64,000 nucleotides of DNA from Algoriphagus sp. GTDB lineage: Bacteria; Bacteroidota; Bacteroidia; Cytophagales; Cyclobacteriaceae. Location: positions 112,125-176,124 of the forward strand of contig NZ_JAMWZB010000001.1 in the NCBI RefSeq assembly GCF_024305035.1. Direction: 5' to 3'. Both the position numbers and the translations under genes were made by a program. Numbering within the stretch: position 1 is the first letter of the stretch; every line of letters starts with the position of its first letter. Below, piece by piece: positions 1 through 9,156 of this stretch. The notes below the pieces were generated by a model, which saw nothing but the letters and a program-made list of their open reading frames with translations, had not been told where the DNA came from and did not search any database.

Positions 1-620
1 TAATATTCATCGCAGATGTAGCCTAGGATAGTTTTGGTATTTCCGGTTTTTTCAAAGGTGACATCTTGTTCTTCAATTTGATTATCCACTTCTTGATCGA
101 CTAGGCTCTCTGCGTCCATTTTATAAGCAAAACTGTTTTTGCTGCCTTCATTATCCATAAAAATGATGGATGCTTTGTTTTTGGTGTCAAAAACCAGGGT
201 AGAAACCGCCTCATTGGATTTGGGATCAGAAATTTCCATGCCGATGTATTCGTTTGGCGTTAATAGGGATTTCATTTGTACGGGATCCTCTGCCTTGCCT
301 TTGGGGTTTTTTGAAATGACCTCCATGGTCATGTAGCCTGTAAAGTCATAGCTTTCTTGGGTATCTACCGGTTCACCCATTCCGGCCATGATGGCTTCCA
401 TGTCCATCGCGATGGGACTGGATTCATTTTCTCCCCAAGTGCTGATTTGTTTTTCGATTTGTCGCTGAACGAGCTTATTGACTTCTTCTTCCGTTTTTTT
501 GGCTAAGGCATTTTCTGCTCCCTGCTGGGCAGCTTGCTTGAGTTTTTTGATTAATTGTGCTTCTACCGTGGTACTTGTCAGAAGTAGAATAGGTAGAAAA
601 ATATAAAGTAGCCTTTTCAT
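1..620 (-). CDS. DUF4412-type exported protein, 3' end outside window
   Basis: The reading frame opens at an ATG at 618-620 and stays open to the window edge, so about 206 codons are visible and the C-terminus is missing. It begins with a signal peptide (MKRLLYIFLPILLLTSTTVEAQ) followed by a basic, Gln/Ala-rich amphipathic stretch and then the acidic, Met-rich beta-type body typical of DUF4412 proteins. The layout matches the gene at 50555: signal peptide ending in EAQ, an LKK helix, and a later 'LGY-C' motif. Function is unknown; a periplasmic or outer-membrane-associated protein is inferred. No promoter was recognised in 621-720. Confidence 0.8.
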   Translation of the reverse strand, partial: MKRLLYIFLPILLLTSTTVEAQLIKKLKQAAQQGAENALAKKTEEEVNKLVQRQIEKQISTWGENESSPIAMDMEAIMAGMGEPVDTQESYDFTGYMTMEVISKNPKGKAEDPVQMKSLLTPNEYIGMEISDPKSNEAVSTLVFDTKNKASIIFMDNEGSKNSFAYKMDAESLVDQEVDNQIEEQDVTFEKTGNTKTILGYICDEY

Positions 621-901
621 AGTTTATTAGGTTAAAACGTTAATTATAACTTATCTCAAGTTCCATAAAATTTGGTTGATTAAAAAATTATTCATCGAAA
701 TATGATGAATTGAAATGAAGAATTGGGGTTTTCCGCATTTCATGTTAAAAGGGAATGACCACGAGTTTACGAATAAAGGTAGAGCGGAAGAATTTGGTAA
801 ACTCTATCCTCTGAAATTTCCTGCTGATAGACGCAGCAAAACTCCCAGTTTATGGCAGATTCTTCATGCACATCTTCAAGGGTTTTAATCAACTGACGGA
901 C

Positions 902-1861
902 CTAATTCTTTGAAGAGATCCGATTTCCCCGAAGAAAATCCGCAGTTTTCATTCTTTTTTTGCCTTCTAGTTGAAGTTCTAAAATTTCCAACGGAACGGT
1001 CCCCGTTCCAATCAAAAAGACATTTTTGCCCTCTGACCAAAATTCCCCAGGCTTCAGCTTTCTCTTTTCTTCAGAAATTCGGGTCTTGTAAAACTTCCAA
1101 ACCTTTCCCTCAAATTCTGCCCAGGCAGCAGGATAGGGAGAGAGTCCCCTGACTAAATTGTGAATGGATACAGCGTCCTGATTCCAATCGATTTTCCCGG
1201 TTTCCTTAAAAATTTTTGGGGCATGATGTCGAGCCTTGCTTTCATCTTGCACCTTCGACTCAACCTCATCTTTGGCTATTGCTTCGACCGTCTTTAACAC
1301 CAAGTTCGAACCCACTTTCATCAATTTTTCATAGACCGAACCCAAATCATCCTGGTCAAGAATCGGAACTTTCTCTTGAAAAATGATACTTCCTGTGTCG
1401 ATTTCATGCTTGAGAAAAAAAGTCGTCACTCCGGTTTCTTTTTCTCCGTTGATAATCGCCCAATTGATCGGGGCAGCCCCCCGATAGTCGGGCAGGAGAG
1501 AGGCATGGAGATTGAACGTGCCCATTGGGGGCATACTCCAAACTGATTCGGGAAGCATACGAAATGCTACCACAATCTGAAGATCAGCTTTTAAGTCGCG
1601 CAATTCCTGCTGGAATTCCGGGTTTTTAAGATTGGTGGGTTGGAGAATGTTCAGACCGAGATGTTCAGCAGCTTGTTTCACTGGCGAAGCCACGAGTTTT
1701 TGCCCACGTCCCTGTGGCTTATCCGGAGCCGTAATCACTCCGACAATATTGCAACCTGCTTCCACCAATTTTTCCAAGGCAGGTACCGCAAACTCCGGCG
1801 TCCCCATATAAACGATTCGTAATTCTTCTTTTGACTTCACTACTTTATTCAACATTCCCAA
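902..1861 (-). CDS. fmt: Methionyl-tRNA formyltransferase
   Basis: Formylates the amino group of Met-tRNAfMet in the cytoplasm, using 10-formyl-tetrahydrofolate, to make the initiator tRNA. The N-terminal Rossmann domain begins at LRIVYMGTPEFAVPALEKL (about residue 15). The formyl-transferase signature NLHASLLPDYRGAAPINWAI follows near residue 118, with the catalytic Asn/His/Asp set visible. The C-terminal tRNA-binding domain contains 'RGLSPYPAAWAEFEGK'. At 319 residues it has the normal length for the family. Starts at M1 or M3 are both possible; neither has a clear ribosome-binding site. The frame continues open after the TAG but no family member extends there. Confidence 0.96.
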   Translation of the reverse strand: MGMLNKVVKSKEELRIVYMGTPEFAVPALEKLVEAGCNIVGVITAPDKPQGRGQKLVASPVKQAAEHLGLNILQPTNLKNPEFQQELRDLKADLQIVVAFRMLPESVWSMPPMGTFNLHASLLPDYRGAAPINWAIINGEKETGVTTFFLKHEIDTGSIIFQEKVPILDQDDLGSVYEKLMKVGSNLVLKTVEAIAKDEVESKVQDESKARHHAPKIFKETGKIDWNQDAVSIHNLVRGLSPYPAAWAEFEGKVWKFYKTRISEEKRKLKPGEFWSEGKNVFLIGTGTVPLEILELQLEGKKRMKTADFLRGNRISSKN

Positions 1862-1973
1862 TTCAGTTTTACGCTATGATAAGCTCTCCCTTCTTTTCCA
1901 TTCCGGAATTAAACGACCAAAAATCAGCCCGAAAGCTCGGTTTAACTGGTCTTCGGTCTTGAGTCTCCTCCTT

Positions 1974-3155
1974 TTATTCGTAAATCAAATACTTCTCCCG
2001 TTTCTGCTTATATTCCTTTAAACCTGCTTTCCAGCTTTCCCGGATTTCTGCCTCAGTTTTTCCCGCTAAAATCTGTTTTTTCAGTTCGTCGGTTCCTGCC
2101 AATGTATTGAAGAAATTAGTGAAAAATTTCTCTCTCATCCCCGATTTTTGGTAGGCGTCCAGCAAATAGTTGAGTGTAAATTGATGATTCATGGATTCTC
2201 CTCGAAGATCCACCCCGTAGCAAAGTTGGTCTTGATGAGGTGGGGTTTTGGACATGCCCTCAATGGAGACTGGGGTGAAGGTGAATTCTCCGAATTTAGG
2301 GTCAGGATAGCCATACATTTGAAATGGATCGTAGGTGCCACGTCCCAAGGACATTACCGTTCCTTCGAACAAACAAGTACTAGGATATAATTTGATGGCC
2401 AAATCACTCGGTAAATTTGGGGAAGGTTTTACAGGAAGAGGGTATGCTTGATCCCGAGTCCAATTGGACACGGGGATCACTTCCAAATCCGTTGAAACCC
2501 CTCCTTTAAGCCATTTTTCTCCATTGATCATTTGAGCTAATTCCCCTACGGTCAAGCCATGAACCACTGGAATTGGGTGCATGCCCACAAAAGATTCATA
2601 ACCCGGTTTGAGCATCGGGCCGTCCACATAGCCTCCATTGGGATTGGGGCGGTCAAAAATAATCATTTTTTTCCCCTGTTCTGCACAGGCTTCCATCACA
2701 TAATGCATCGTACTGATGTAAGTAAAAAAGCGAGCTCCCACATCCTGGAGGTCAAAAATAATCACATCGAGATCCTGAATTTGATTGGCAGTCGGTTTTT
2801 TGTTCGTGCCATAAAGTGATATGATCGGTAATCCTGTTTTTTGATCGATGCTATTATCCACTTTTTCTCCGGCATCGGCAGTGCCCCGAAATCCATGCTC
2901 GGGTACAAACACTTTTTTGATCTGGATGCCTTTTTCTAATAAAAAATCAACCACATGTTTATTGTCCGATTGGGGCAGGATGGAGGTTTGATTTCCGACT
3001 AAGCCTACTTTTTTGCCTTGAAGCATAGGGAGATACAAGTTACTTTGCTCCGCTCCAGTGAGGATTTGGGCAAGACTGTCCGTGGTAGTAAACGTGGCTA
3101 AGAGCAAAAGCCCTATCAAAAAGTGAGAAAGAAATGCGTTTTTCATATGCTTCAT
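1974..3155 (-). CDS. Exo-beta-N-acetylmuramidase NamZ-like (DUF1343/GH171)
   Basis: About 393 residues with a signal peptide (MKNAFLSHFLIGLLLLATFTT...SLAQ), so the protein is exported. The body carries DUF1343 landmarks: GKKVGLVGNQTS, the FVPEHGFRG motif, DVIIFDLQDVGARFFTYISTM, FDRPNPNGG, and MHPIPVVHGLTVGELA. The characterised relative NamZ from Tannerella removes terminal MurNAc from peptidoglycan fragments, so cell-wall recycling is the likely role. The frame is open to 3266, but the ATG at 3155 (or 3146) is preferred because it directly precedes the signal peptide and does not run into the divergent gene at 3195. Confidence 0.9.
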   Translation of the reverse strand: MKHMKNAFLSHFLIGLLLLATFTTTDSLAQILTGAEQSNLYLPMLQGKKVGLVGNQTSILPQSDNKHVVDFLLEKGIQIKKVFVPEHGFRGTADAGEKVDNSIDQKTGLPIISLYGTNKKPTANQIQDLDVIIFDLQDVGARFFTYISTMHYVMEACAEQGKKMIIFDRPNPNGGYVDGPMLKPGYESFVGMHPIPVVHGLTVGELAQMINGEKWLKGGVSTDLEVIPVSNWTRDQAYPLPVKPSPNLPSDLAIKLYPSTCLFEGTVMSLGRGTYDPFQMYGYPDPKFGEFTFTPVSIEGMSKTPPHQDQLCYGVDLRGESMNHQFTLNYLLDAYQKSGMREKFFTNFFNTLAGTDELKKQILAGKTEAEIRESWKAGLKEYKQKREKYLIYE

Positions 3156-3194
3156 AGTATTTTGCGCTGCGTTTAGACAAATTAAATCACTCTC

Positions 3195-4409
3195 TTGAAC
3201 CTTTCCTATTTCATAGCCAAAAGAATCAGTTTTAAAGGCGGCGGAGGTTTTTCCAAAACCATTCACCGGATTGCCGTGGGGAGCTTGGCCTTAGGGTTAG
3301 GGGTTTCGCTTTTGTCATTCATGGTTTTGGGTGGATTCCAAAAAACGGTTTCAGAGCGGGTGTACGGATTTACAGGACATTATCAAATCCAGCGCTTCAG
3401 CATGAGTAATGCCTTTGAAGAATTGCCATTTTCGCAAGATTCTGAATTTGCTACGAAAAAGTCCGAATTACCTTTTGTTGAGAAAACCCAATCATTTGCT
3501 CATAAAGCCGCGCTGATTAAAGGAGAAGAAGAGGTAGAAGGCGTTTTGATGAAGGGAGTTGGGCTGGATTTTGATACGCTGGCATTTAGCCAATACCTCA
3601 TCGAAGGTCGGATGATTCAGATTCCCCGGGAAGGAACTTCCAATGAAATTATGCTGAGCCGATACATCGCTAATCGGCTTAAATTGGAGGTTGGGGATCG
3701 GATTATTCTCTATTTCGTACAAGATCCACCACGCTATCGCCGAGTGGAAGTAGTGGGGATTTACGAGACCTTTTTGGAAAATTTTGATGAAAAAATCGTC
3801 ATCGGAGAACTTCAAACTATTCGAAATCTGAATGGTTGGAAAGCTGATCAAATCGGAGGAATGGAAGTTTTTGTCAATCCGGGTCCCAGCGAAGAATTGA
3901 GTTTTGCCCTAGAAGAGATTTTGGATTTGGACCTGAAGCTAATCAATTCACAAGAAAAATATTTAGAAATTTTTGATTGGCTTAAGTTGCTGGATACCAA
4001 TGTTTACGTCTTTATCAGTTTAATCGGATTTGTTGCTATTTTTAACATGGGAGCAATCCTGTTTATTTTGATCATGGAGCGTACACAGATGATTGGTTTA
4101 CTCAAGGCACTCGGTGCCAAAAACGCTCAAATCCGTCGGATATTTTTCTGGAATGGCATGCGAATTCTGGGTCGAGGATTGCTTATTGGGAATGCTATGG
4201 GTCTGGGTTTTGGATTTTTGCAATATAACTTTCGACTGATTCCGTTGGAAGCTGAAAGTTACTACATGAGCTATGTTCCTATTGATTGGAATTGGCCAGT
4301 TTTTGTGCTGTTGAATTTGGGGATTGCAGGCTTGACTGCGCTGGTGCTGTGGATTCCTGTGGTAGTTATTTCGCGGGTGAACCCCATTCAATCGATTCGT
4401 TTTGATTGA
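3195..4409 (+). CDS. LolC/LolE-like ABC transporter permease (FtsX family)
   Basis: A 404-residue inner-membrane permease. TM1 is near residues 28-50 (VGSLALGLGVSLLSFMVLGG), then comes a large periplasmic MacB-type domain (about 55-255), then three C-terminal TM segments (about 270-295, 325-350, 370-395) holding the FtsX core. The family extracts lipoproteins for transport to the outer membrane or drives related envelope processes; the ATPase is not adjacent. The start codon is TTG (TTG AAC CTT TCC TAT), chosen because MNLSYFIAKRI is the usual family N-terminus. Its 3' end overlaps the convergent glycosyltransferase gene by 44 bp. Confidence 0.88.
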   Translation: MNLSYFIAKRISFKGGGGFSKTIHRIAVGSLALGLGVSLLSFMVLGGFQKTVSERVYGFTGHYQIQRFSMSNAFEELPFSQDSEFATKKSELPFVEKTQSFAHKAALIKGEEEVEGVLMKGVGLDFDTLAFSQYLIEGRMIQIPREGTSNEIMLSRYIANRLKLEVGDRIILYFVQDPPRYRRVEVVGIYETFLENFDEKIVIGELQTIRNLNGWKADQIGGMEVFVNPGPSEELSFALEEILDLDLKLINSQEKYLEIFDWLKLLDTNVYVFISLIGFVAIFNMGAILFILIMERTQMIGLLKALGAKNAQIRRIFFWNGMRILGRGLLIGNAMGLGFGFLQYNFRLIPLEAESYYMSYVPIDWNWPVFVLLNLGIAGLTALVLWIPVVVISRVNPIQSIRFD

Positions 4410-5139
4410 GTTTGTAGGGGGAAAAAAGACTTTTGATTTTCATCCAAATCACCCCGAAAACGGCTTCTTTAAAGATTCCTTTGCTCATTTTTGAAGTCCC
4501 TTTGGTTCGGTCGGTGAAAATAATGGGGACCTCGGTGATTTTAAAGCCCAATTTCCAAGCCGTGAATTTCATCTCAATTTGGAATGCATAACCGATAAAG
4601 CGAATATTGTCCAAAACAATGCCTTCTAAAACCGAACGATGATAGCATTTAAATCCTGCCGTAGCATCCTTGATGGGTAGTCCGGTTATAAATTTGACAT
4701 AAACCGAGGCAAAATAGGACATCAGCACCCGGCCGATGGGCCAGTTAACCACATTGACGCCAGTAATGTAGCGGGAACCGATTGCTAGATCAAAACCATC
4801 CACTGCACAGGCTTTATATAGTCTAACCAGATCTTTTGGGTCATGTGAAAAGTCTGCATCCATTTCAAAAATGTAATCATACCCTTTATTCAATGCCCAC
4901 TTGAAACCCAAAATATAAGCCGTTCCCAAGCCTAATTTCCCCTTTCGCTCCAAAAGGTGGAGCCTGTCGGGAAATTGATGTTGATGATCTTGTACGATTT
5001 GGGCAGTGCCATCCGGTGAAGCATCGTCAATAATCAACAACTCAAAAAAGTCCTCTAATCCCATCACTTTATGGATCATCTCAGCAATGTTTTCACATTC
5101 GTTGTAAGTAGGAATGATGACGAGTTTGCGGTGTTTCAT
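4366..5139 (-). CDS. Polyprenol-phosphate mannosyltransferase-like family 2 glycosyltransferase
   Basis: About 257 residues of a GT-A fold enzyme related to dolichol-phosphate mannose synthase. Visible motifs are LVIIPTYNECENIAEMI (nucleotide-sugar binding), IIDDASPDGT, and EMDADFSHDP (the DxD-type metal site), then a conserved 'AIGSRYITGV' segment. It lacks the long C-terminal TM region of some homologues, so it is probably peripheral, transferring a sugar from a nucleotide donor to polyprenyl phosphate at the inner membrane. The ATG at 5139 is chosen because it immediately precedes the beta-strand; upstream sequence in frame is low-complexity. The sugar is not determinable. Confidence 0.9.
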   Translation of the reverse strand: MKHRKLVIIPTYNECENIAEMIHKVMGLEDFFELLIIDDASPDGTAQIVQDHQHQFPDRLHLLERKGKLGLGTAYILGFKWALNKGYDYIFEMDADFSHDPKDLVRLYKACAVDGFDLAIGSRYITGVNVVNWPIGRVLMSYFASVYVKFITGLPIKDATAGFKCYHRSVLEGIVLDNIRFIGYAFQIEMKFTAWKLGFKITEVPIIFTDRTKGTSKMSKGIFKEAVFGVIWMKIKSLFSPYKLNQNESIEWGSPAK

Positions 5140-5193
5140 ATTCTTAGCAAAGGTCAAAAGTAAGGGATAGTAGGAGTTTTTGAAGAATGGTGC

Positions 5194-5222
5194 TTGCAAA
5201 TTTTACTTAAAAGCTACATTTG
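5194..5222 (+). promoter_or_regulatory. Bacteroidota-type promoter for the ATP-grasp gene
   Basis: TTG (5194-5196), 18 bp, then TACATTTG (5215-5222) matches the -33/-7 consensus TTG / TAnnTTTG. Transcription should begin near 5227, which supports the start at 5239 over any upstream start. Confidence 0.65.
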
Positions 5223-5238
5223 TGGCAAAATTCACCCT

Positions 5239-6117
5239 ATGACTTCCAAAATCGCCATCGTCAGTTACTTTTCTACTGGAGCTTATGATACCAATACAGT
5301 CAATGAAGACGAGATCCTTTCGGGAATATTGACTGATTTAGGATTTTCTAATGATATTGTTCCCTGGTCCGATCCCCAGGTAGATTGGTCCCAGTATTCC
5401 ACCCTTTTGATCAAGTCGGTCTGGGATTATTTTGATTATTATCCGGAGTTTTTGGATTGGCTGGATAAAATAAAAGCACTTGGGATTCCGGTTTTGAATG
5501 ATTTGGATACCATCCGCTGGAATAGCTCAAAATCCTATTTGCTCGAAATTGCCGATAAAGGGTTTCCAGTGATTGCGGGGATGCTTTTGGAAAAGGGAAA
5601 GTTGCCCCACGTGGAATCGATTCGGGCGCAAATCCAAAAGGAAACTGTCGTCATTAAACCGTTGGTCAGTGGTGGAGCCAAAAATACGTTTAAAATTTCC
5701 CTTTCGGATTGGGATAGTTTCTTACCCAAATTGATGTCCTTGTTGGAAGAGGAGGCTTTTTTGGTTCAGCCATTTGTAAAAGAGGTCGCCGAAGTCGGGG
5801 AGTATTCTCTGATCTTCTTGAATGGCGTATTTTCACATGCGGTACTGAAGAGGCCAGCTAAGGCAGACTTTAGAGTCCAACATTATTTCGGAGGGACTAT
5901 TCAAGTCATTGAACCGGAATCTCAACTGCTGGAATCTGCCAAACGGTTGATTCGGGAATTTGGACCAAATACCCTTTACGCACGAGTAGACGGTGTGCTT
6001 GTTTCCGGTGAATTTCAGTTGATGGAATTAGAATTGATCGAGCCTTATTTGTTTTTGGCCTTGACTCCGGAGGCAATCCCTAATTATATCCAAGCACTCA
6101 GTGATCGCCTGCTCTGA
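5239..6117 (+). CDS. ATP-grasp family protein (RimK/glutathione-synthetase-like)
   Basis: About 292 residues with a glutathione-synthetase-type ATP-grasp fold. Supporting segments are VVIKPLVSGGAKNT (ATP-binding lysine and glycine loop), AFLVQPFVKEVAEVGEYSLIFLNG (adenine-binding strand plus the EYS/ligand segment) and the C-terminal LMELELIEPYLFL metal-ligand strand (E-x-E-x-IEP). Such enzymes make amide or thioester bonds from ATP, a carboxylate and an amine; the substrates are unknown. It stands alone and ends flush against the convergent TPR gene (TGA then TCA). Confidence 0.85.
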   Translation: MTSKIAIVSYFSTGAYDTNTVNEDEILSGILTDLGFSNDIVPWSDPQVDWSQYSTLLIKSVWDYFDYYPEFLDWLDKIKALGIPVLNDLDTIRWNSSKSYLLEIADKGFPVIAGMLLEKGKLPHVESIRAQIQKETVVIKPLVSGGAKNTFKISLSDWDSFLPKLMSLLEEEAFLVQPFVKEVAEVGEYSLIFLNGVFSHAVLKRPAKADFRVQHYFGGTIQVIEPESQLLESAKRLIREFGPNTLYARVDGVLVSGEFQLMELELIEPYLFLALTPEAIPNYIQALSDRLL

Positions 6118-6915
6118 TCAGCTGCAGAGCTCCAAGTAACTTTGGGCAAAATCTGAGCCTTTGCTTGCAGCCTCTTGAATAAATTGACAGCCCTGAGAAT
6201 CTCCCAATTGCTTCAGGCAAATGCCTTTTTTGGCAAGTGCCTCTACGTGATTGGGATTTTGTTTCAAAACTGCTTCAAAATCCTCTAAAGCCCATTCGTA
6301 ATATTCCGCTCTCATCAAAGCAAAGCCTCGATTATATCGACCTACCGCATTGTTAGGTTCGAAATTTACATAGGTGTTAAACGATGCGGCACAGCCTAAG
6401 ATATCTCCTCGGAAAGCTCTTGCCATGCCGAGGTAAAAGTGAAGCTTGGCATCTTTCTGGTTGATTTCACGGGCTTTCATCAAGAACTCCTCGGAAAGAC
6501 TGTAGTTTTCATTGACCAGCAAAGTTCTGCCTAAAAGATAGAGTATTTCGTAATCTTCAGGATCTTTATTGGCTGCATTGAGTAAGGCAAGCTCTGCGTC
6601 TTTATAGTTTTTTTGGTTAAAATAAATTTTTCCTATACCCGCAAAGGCTTGAGCATAGTCTCGATCCAAGGCGATAATTCGCTCATAATCCTTAATGGCT
6701 TCCGGAATCCGATCGAGTTCCTCGTAGGCTCTTGCCCTGAGGTGAAGGGCTTTAAGATCAGTCACATTGAAAAACAGGTAATTGTCTAGTTTGGAAACCA
6801 CCTCTTCGTAAGCTTGGTTTTTAAACAAAATTTCAGCTTCGTTTAAGGTAGACTGACAGGCACTTAGCCAAAAAGATATCAGAGCAATAGTTGGTATATG
6901 AATTTTTCGTAGCAT
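6118..6915 (-). CDS. TPR-repeat lipoprotein
   Basis: About 265 residues. The N-terminus MLRKIHIPTIALISFWLSACQS is a lipoprotein signal with lipobox LSAC, so the mature protein is membrane-anchored. The remainder is a row of about six tetratricopeptide repeats, for example 'AIKDYERIIALDRDYAQAFAGIGKIYFNQKNYKDA' split over repeats 2-3 and 'ALEDFEAVLKQNPNHVEALAKKGICLKQLGD'. These superhelices scaffold protein-protein contacts; the partner is unknown. It lies 77 bp past hisB but behind a strong terminator, so it is probably transcribed mostly on its own. Confidence 0.88.
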   Translation of the reverse strand: MLRKIHIPTIALISFWLSACQSTLNEAEILFKNQAYEEVVSKLDNYLFFNVTDLKALHLRARAYEELDRIPEAIKDYERIIALDRDYAQAFAGIGKIYFNQKNYKDAELALLNAANKDPEDYEILYLLGRTLLVNENYSLSEEFLMKAREINQKDAKLHFYLGMARAFRGDILGCAASFNTYVNFEPNNAVGRYNRGFALMRAEYYEWALEDFEAVLKQNPNHVEALAKKGICLKQLGDSQGCQFIQEAASKGSDFAQSYLELCS

Positions 6916-6927
6916 GACGTAATAAAC

Positions 6928-6978
6928 AAAAAAATAAAGGGATAGAAAATATTTTTTTGAAATATTTTTTATCCCTTT
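6928..6978 (-). terminator. Rho-independent terminator of the his operon
   Basis: On the minus strand AAAGGGATA and its complement TATCCCTTT flank an AT-rich inner stem (AAAAATATTT/AAATATTTT) and are followed by ATTTTTTTG. It lies directly after the hisB stop codon. Confidence 0.85.
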
Positions 6979-6992
6979 CCATTCCTTTACAA

Positions 6993-8090
6993 TCAAAGCA
7001 CCCCTTTGGTTGAGGGCAACTGGTCTAAATTCATGGGATCTTTTTGAACGGCCATTTTGATTGCTCGGGCCAGTCCTTTAAAAATCGCTTCAATTTTATG
7101 GTGCTCGTTTTCGCCTTCTGCTTTGATATTTAGGTTGCATTTCGCTGTATCGGAAAAGGACTTGAAGAAATGGTAAAACATCTCAGTAGGCATTTCGCCA
7201 ATTTTTTCGCGATTGAATTTAGCATCCCAAACACACCAGGGTCTTCCGCCAAAATCGATGGCAACCTGGGCCAGAACATCATCCATCGGCAGCAGAAAAC
7301 CGTAGCGATAAATGCCTTTTTTATCTCCGAGTGCCTTCGAATAAGCTTCACCCAATGCCAAGGCTGTATCCTCAATGGTATGATGCTCGTCGATGTGAAG
7401 ATCTCCCTTTACTTGGATTTCCAAGTCGGTTGAACCATGCTTTCCTAGTTGTTCCAGCATGTGATCAAAGAAATGCAAGCCCGTTGAAATTTTACATGTA
7501 CCACTTCCATCTAGGTTCAGTTTGATGTAAATATCAGTTTCTGAAGTGGTTCGTTTGACTTCCGCCACTCGAGGTGGAAATTTCAGAAATCGGTAAATTT
7601 CATCCCAATCTCGGGAGGAAAATTCAGCATCTTCCTGGTTTTCACCAATAAAAATGGCTTTAGCTCCTAGATTTTTTGCGAGTTGAATATCGGTCAACCG
7701 ATCCCCGATAACATAACTTGCCGCCAAATCATACTCCTCTGAGAAATATTCTTGAAGCAATCCAGTACCGGGTTTCCTGGTGGGGAGATTTTCATGCTCA
7801 AAGCTTTTGTCAATATGAATGGCTTTGAAAAGGACATTTTCCTGCTCCAAGGTTTTGAGCATCTTATACTGTGCCGGCCAAAAATCCTTTTCAGGAAAGG
7901 AATCTGTACCCAATCCATCCTGATTGGTCACCATGACCAATTCAAAATCCGTTTCCTCGGCTATCTTGCGAAGGTTGGAAATTGCCTTGGGGATGAATTC
8001 CAGTTTCTCCAAACTATCAACCTGAAAGTCCGTGGGAGGCTCCTTGATGATGGTTCCGTCCCGATCGATAAATAATACTTTTTTCTTCAT
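6993..8090 (-). CDS. hisB: Bifunctional histidinol-phosphatase / imidazoleglycerol-phosphate dehydratase
   Basis: Catalyses steps 7 and 9 of histidine synthesis. Residues 1-165 form a HAD phosphatase ([11 protein letters not shown] nucleophile loop; [30 protein letters not shown]). Residues 170-365 form the dehydratase with its metal-binding histidines ([32 protein letters not shown], and a later [15 protein letters not shown]). The N-terminal fusion order is the usual one in Bacteroidota and enterics. The ATG at 8090 gives the canonical N-terminus and a 1-bp gap from the hisC stop; the frame upstream would overlap hisC. Last gene of the operon. Confidence 0.97.
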   Translation of the reverse strand: MKKKVLFIDRDGTIIKEPPTDFQVDSLEKLEFIPKAISNLRKIAEETDFELVMVTNQDGLGTDSFPEKDFWPAQYKMLKTLEQENVLFKAIHIDKSFEHENLPTRKPGTGLLQEYFSEEYDLAASYVIGDRLTDIQLAKNLGAKAIFIGENQEDAEFSSRDWDEIYRFLKFPPRVAEVKRTTSETDIYIKLNLDGSGTCKISTGLHFFDHMLEQLGKHGSTDLEIQVKGDLHIDEHHTIEDTALALGEAYSKALGDKKGIYRYGFLLPMDDVLAQVAIDFGGRPWCVWDAKFNREKIGEMPTEMFYHFFKSFSDTAKCNLNIKAEGENEHHKIEAIFKGLARAIKMAVQKDPMNLDQLPSTKGVL

Positions 8091-8091
8091 T

Positions 8092-9156
8092 TTAATGTTC
8101 GGTTTTGGCAAAGACTTTTTCCAAGGCGCTCAAAAATGTTTCATTTTCCATTCGGGTACCCACAGTAATCCGAAGACAATCCTCACAGAGAATTACCTTG
8201 GACCGGTTACGAACTATAATTTTTTCATCGATTAAAGCAGCGTACACCTCATTTGCATTCGATATTTTGATCAAAAGGAAATTAGCCTGAGAAGGATACA
8301 CTTTTTGAACAAAAGTTAAATCAGTTAATTTCTTGGCTAAAAAGGCTCTTTCTTCGAGTATCTCGGCAATCATCCGATTTACTTTACCAATATTTTGAAT
8401 CGCTTCTAACACCGTGGCTTGAGTCAAACCCGAAATATTGTAAGGTGGCTTGATCAAATTTAAGATCCGGATGAGTTCCTTCGATGCAAATGCCATCCCC
8501 AAGCGCAGGGAGGCAAGTCCCCAAGCTTTGGAGAAAGTCTGCATAACCAGCAAGTTGGGAAACTCGGTTAATTCGGTAGTGAAGCTGGGCTCATCATTGA
8601 AGTCAATGTAGGCTTCATCCACTACGACCAAGCCCTGAAATTCCCGGATAATTCGCCGGATTTCAGTTCGATCCAATTTATTTCCACTCGGATTATTCGG
8701 GCTGCAGATGAAAATGATTTTGGTGTTTTTATCTATTTTCTCCAATACCCGATCTGTCTGCAATTGAAAATCTGGCGTAAGCGGTACCTTGCGCGTTTCA
8801 ACATCATTGATTGCTGCGCTAACCTCATACATTCCATAGGTTGGAGGAAGAAGAATTACATTGTCTATCCCGGGCCGGCAAAATGCCCGAAACAACAAGT
8901 CAATTGCTTCATCTGATCCATTTCCTAAAAAGATCTGAGCGGGATCTACCTGCTTAATCTTTGCAATTTCAGCCTTTAAGGCATGCTGATAGGGATCAGG
9001 GTAGCGGTTGAAATCCTGCTCGGTAATCGATCCATATGGATTTTCGTTCGCGTCCAGGAATATTCCTTCTTTTCCGCTATACTCATCCCGGGCGGAGGTG
9101 TAAGGTTGTATTTTGGTAATATGTGGACGCAGGAGTGAGGTTAACTCAAAACTCAT
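8092..9156 (-). CDS. hisC: Histidinol-phosphate aminotransferase
   Basis: A 354-residue fold-type I PLP enzyme making L-histidinol phosphate from imidazole-acetol phosphate and glutamate. Seen: the N-terminal LDANENPYG substrate loop, [21 protein letters not shown], the cofactor-binding Asp/Tyr in [10 protein letters not shown], and the Schiff-base lysine in [18 protein letters not shown]. The gene overlaps hisD by 4 bp, so translational coupling is expected. Confidence 0.97.
   Translation of the reverse strand: MSFELTSLLRPHITKIQPYTSARDEYSGKEGIFLDANENPYGSITEQDFNRYPDPYQHALKAEIAKIKQVDPAQIFLGNGSDEAIDLLFRAFCRPGIDNVILLPPTYGMYEVSAAINDVETRKVPLTPDFQLQTDRVLEKIDKNTKIIFICSPNNPSGNKLDRTEIRRIIREFQGLVVVDEAYIDFNDEPSFTTELTEFPNLLVMQTFSKAWGLASLRLGMAFASKELIRILNLIKPPYNISGLTQATVLEAIQNIGKVNRMIAEILEERAFLAKKLTDLTFVQKVYPSQANFLLIKISNANEVYAALIDEKIIVRNRSKVILCEDCLRITVGTRMENETFLSALEKVFAKTEH

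Noticed and set aside
715..888. A 57-codon ORF on the plus strand between the first gene and fmt
   Set aside because: No recognisable promoter, ribosome-binding site or family. The opposite strand is also open (in frame after the fmt TAG), so coding strand cannot be decided; most likely intergenic.
760..901. In-frame continuation of fmt past its TAG stop
   Set aside because: Fmt already has full family length and homologues do not carry such an extension; no recoding signal is visible.
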